Origin: Coriobacteriia bacterium | Lineage (GTDB): Bacteria > Actinomycetota > Coriobacteriia > Anaerosomatales > JAAXUF01 | Length of the DNA stretch: 33,582 nucleotides | Assembly (NCBI GenBank): GCA_031292615.1 | Contig: JARLGT010000016.1 | Location: 1 to 33,582 of the forward strand | Direction of reading: 5' to 3' | Shown here: in pieces, positions 32,221 to 33,582 of the stretch | How the letters are laid out: every line of letters starts with the position of its first letter | Numbering within the stretch: the first letter of the stretch is position 1 | The notes under the pieces: generated by a model | Told to the model about the DNA's origin: nothing | The model's input: the letters and a program-made list of their open reading frames with translations, nothing else | Database searches by the model: none | Program-made: the position numbers and the translations under genes

Positions 32221-33066
32221 ATGAACACGTCACCCGAGGTCCTGGCCTCACTCAACGAAGACCTCGCACTCGAGCACGGCGCTATCCTGCAGTACGTCAT
32301 CCACGGCGTTCAGCTGCGCGACGTGGGAATCACCGATCCCGTCCGCAAGACTGCCCGCGAAGAGATGTGGCACTTCGAATGGCTGGCCGAGGCCATCCGC
32401 GACCGCGGCGGCGAGCCCGTGCTCGACCGCGCCGACATCTTCCTCTCGGCGTCGATGGCCGACAGCATGGTCGCCGACGTCGGCACCGAGGACATGGCGC
32501 TCGAACACTACGCACGCACGCTGGACCTTATCGGCGACTCGGACCCCGAGCTCACGCGACTCATCGAGCGCATCGTCGCCGACGAGCACCATCACCGCAT
32601 CACCTTCGAGCGGCTCACCCTGGAGGCGCACGCGCTGGGCGAGCCGGCCCTCGCCGCCCATCCGCTGATGGGGCTGGAGGACCTGGGCGTTGTGGGGCCC
32701 ACCATCGGCACCGAGTACGCCGGCGTCCTGCAATACCTCTTCAACAAGTACGGCTCCGGCGACTGCGAGCAGGGCGAACAGTACTTCGAGTTCGCCATCG
32801 ACGAGATGCGCCACCTCTCTTGGGCCGCCAGTTACGTCCCCGGAGTAGCGAACACGCCGGTGCCCCCGCCCGTACCCGTCGACCGCGTGCGCTGGGTCAA
32901 CTCGCCCGCGGAGGCACACGCGGCAGCCGGCATGCTCGAGGGCATGGTCGCCCAGTTCTACTCGGCCAAGGTGGGCGAGGCGAAGAGTCCCGAGCTTGCC
33001 GAGGACCTGTCCCGTGCGGCCGTCCAGCACGAGTACCACCGCTACAAGCTGGAGCGGACCGACTGA
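32221..33066 (+). CDS. Ferritin-like protein with two di-iron domains
   Basis: A 281-residue cytoplasmic protein made of two ferritin-like four-helix bundles. Domain 1 (about 8-140) has the ligand set E18, E48 with H51 (EEMWH), E95 and E122 with H124/H125 (DEHHH). Domain 2 (about 158-278) has E165, E195 with H198 (DEMRH), E240 and E271 with H273 (HEYHR). A proline-rich linker (PVPPPVPV) interrupts domain 2. Related proteins oxidise iron or detoxify peroxides, fitting the adjacent peroxiredoxin, whose gene ends 49 bp upstream on the same strand. The ATG at 32221 follows a duplicated AGGAG site. Confidence 0.88.
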   Translation: MNTSPEVLASLNEDLALEHGAILQYVIHGVQLRDVGITDPVRKTAREEMWHFEWLAEAIRDRGGEPVLDRADIFLSASMADSMVADVGTEDMALEHYARTLDLIGDSDPELTRLIERIVADEHHHRITFERLTLEAHALGEPALAAHPLMGLEDLGVVGPTIGTEYAGVLQYLFNKYGSGDCEQGEQYFEFAIDEMRHLSWAASYVPGVANTPVPPPVPVDRVRWVNSPAEAHAAAGMLEGMVAQFYSAKVGEAKSPELAEDLSRAAVQHEYHRYKLERTD

Positions 33067-33188
33067 CGTCGTGACCGCCGACACCAGAGGGGGTACGTGC
33101 CCAACGGCATGAGGGTAGCTACTCCTATGTCAGAAGGTTTGACATCCCAGCGGGCCAACGATTCGGCTCGGCTGGCAAGGAGGCGGCG

Positions 33189-33582
33189 ATGAACATCGCC
33201 CATGCACTACGAATTGCACTTATCGAGGCTGGCTCGCCCGGCCTCAACATCTACACGGGCGTCGCTATGGGCCGAGGCGTTCCCGTGCTCGCCACGGTGG
33301 TGCACGACGCCGGCTACGACGTTCGCGCCTTTGTCGAGGACGTCAGTGGCAAGGACTCGACCGACTGGGAGTGGGTGCGCCAGGCCGACGTGGTCGGGTT
33401 CTCGGCGATCACCTGCACGATGCCCAGGACCGCCGAGCTTATCGAGCGGGCCCGCAAGGAGAACCCCAACGCCATCATCCTGATGGGCGGTCCGGAACCC
33501 ACGTGCGACCCGCCGCGCAGCTTCGCCGTCGGCGCCGACCTGGTGCTAAAGGGCGAGGCCGAGCTGACCTTGCCGCGCCTGC
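33189..33582 (+). CDS. B12-binding domain protein, probable radical SAM enzyme (partial)
   Basis: The first 131 residues of a protein that continues past the right edge. They form a cobalamin-binding Rossmann domain of the kind preceding B12-dependent radical SAM enzymes: VLATVVHDAGYDVRAF, ADVVGFSAITCTM, NAIILMGGPEPTCDP and VLKGEAELTLPRL. The radical SAM CxxxCxxC motif would lie beyond the window, so the second domain is inferred. The ATG at 33189 follows AAGGAGG at 5-base spacing. A perfect TTGACA (33139-33144) lies upstream, but no good -10 follows. Confidence 0.85.
   Translation, partial: MNIAHALRIALIEAGSPGLNIYTGVAMGRGVPVLATVVHDAGYDVRAFVEDVSGKDSTDWEWVRQADVVGFSAITCTMPRTAELIERARKENPNAIILMGGPEPTCDPPRSFAVGADLVLKGEAELTLPRL

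Noticed and set aside
33139-33144. Perfect TTGACA -35 hexamer before the B12-binding gene
   Set aside because: No acceptable -10 at 16-18 bases downstream, so I did not call a promoter.
1-33582. CRISPR arrays, rRNA or tRNA genes, insertion sequences, integrase
   Set aside because: No regularly spaced repeats, no RNA gene signatures and no transposase or integrase reading frame could be seen on either strand.

Overview
This is a high-GC bacterial window, with frequent GTG and TTG starts and clear GGAGG-type ribosome binding sites. Two LytR_C-/MsrA-type lipoproteins, a PII protein, a probable selenoprotein and the general gene style fit a deep-branching Actinomycetota, perhaps a Coriobacteriia relative. 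I cannot prove the taxon, because no rRNA or tRNA gene is visible.

Layout. 1-1302: the start of an ABC transporter ATPase gene (cut by the window edge) and an MBL-fold hydrolase, both on the minus strand. 1303-1631: divergent regulatory gap. 1632-3407: a decarboxylase-like amidohydrolase followed by an SDR. 3464-5637: a 3-ketodihydrosphinganine-reductase-like SDR divergent from a serine-palmitoyltransferase-like enzyme, a plausible two-step start of sphingolipid-type lipid synthesis. 5837-8770: a membrane-anchored unknown, lipoprotein MsrA, an M14 peptidase and a small unknown. 8892-11506: a cyclic-nucleotide-binding-domain protein, a conserved unknown, DedA and a divergent PII. 11596-13721: an M19 dipeptidase whose end overlaps that of a DUF1611 (DgcN-like) gene. 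13889-16756: secreted polysaccharide deacetylase, LytR_C lipoprotein, DinB-like protein and a secreted triple-repeat protein with an upstream CRP-type palindrome. 16986-18987: N-formylglutamate amidohydrolase plus ATP-grasp ligase. 19147-23568: two little-known proteins (one with a PIN/NYN-like nuclease fold), SDR-DUF2867, SOUL, DUF427 and a small membrane protein.

23592-29966 looks like an accessory block. It holds a protein of three repeated helix-turn-helix modules, an 804-residue nuclease/DUF2075 ATPase, a NERD-nuclease membrane protein, a J-domain protein with zinc fingers, and a YdjM-like membrane hydrolase fused to a topoisomerase zinc finger. It may be a defence or DNA-processing module.

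30004-33582: DinB-like protein, a secreted unknown with a strong terminator, then the most striking locus. This is a PrxQ/BCP-type peroxiredoxin whose catalytic cysteine codon is an in-frame TGA followed by a two-stem SECIS-like hairpin, so it is very probably a selenoprotein. It is followed by a double-domain ferritin-like protein with a tandemly duplicated ribosome binding site. The window ends inside a B12-binding (radical SAM-type) protein.
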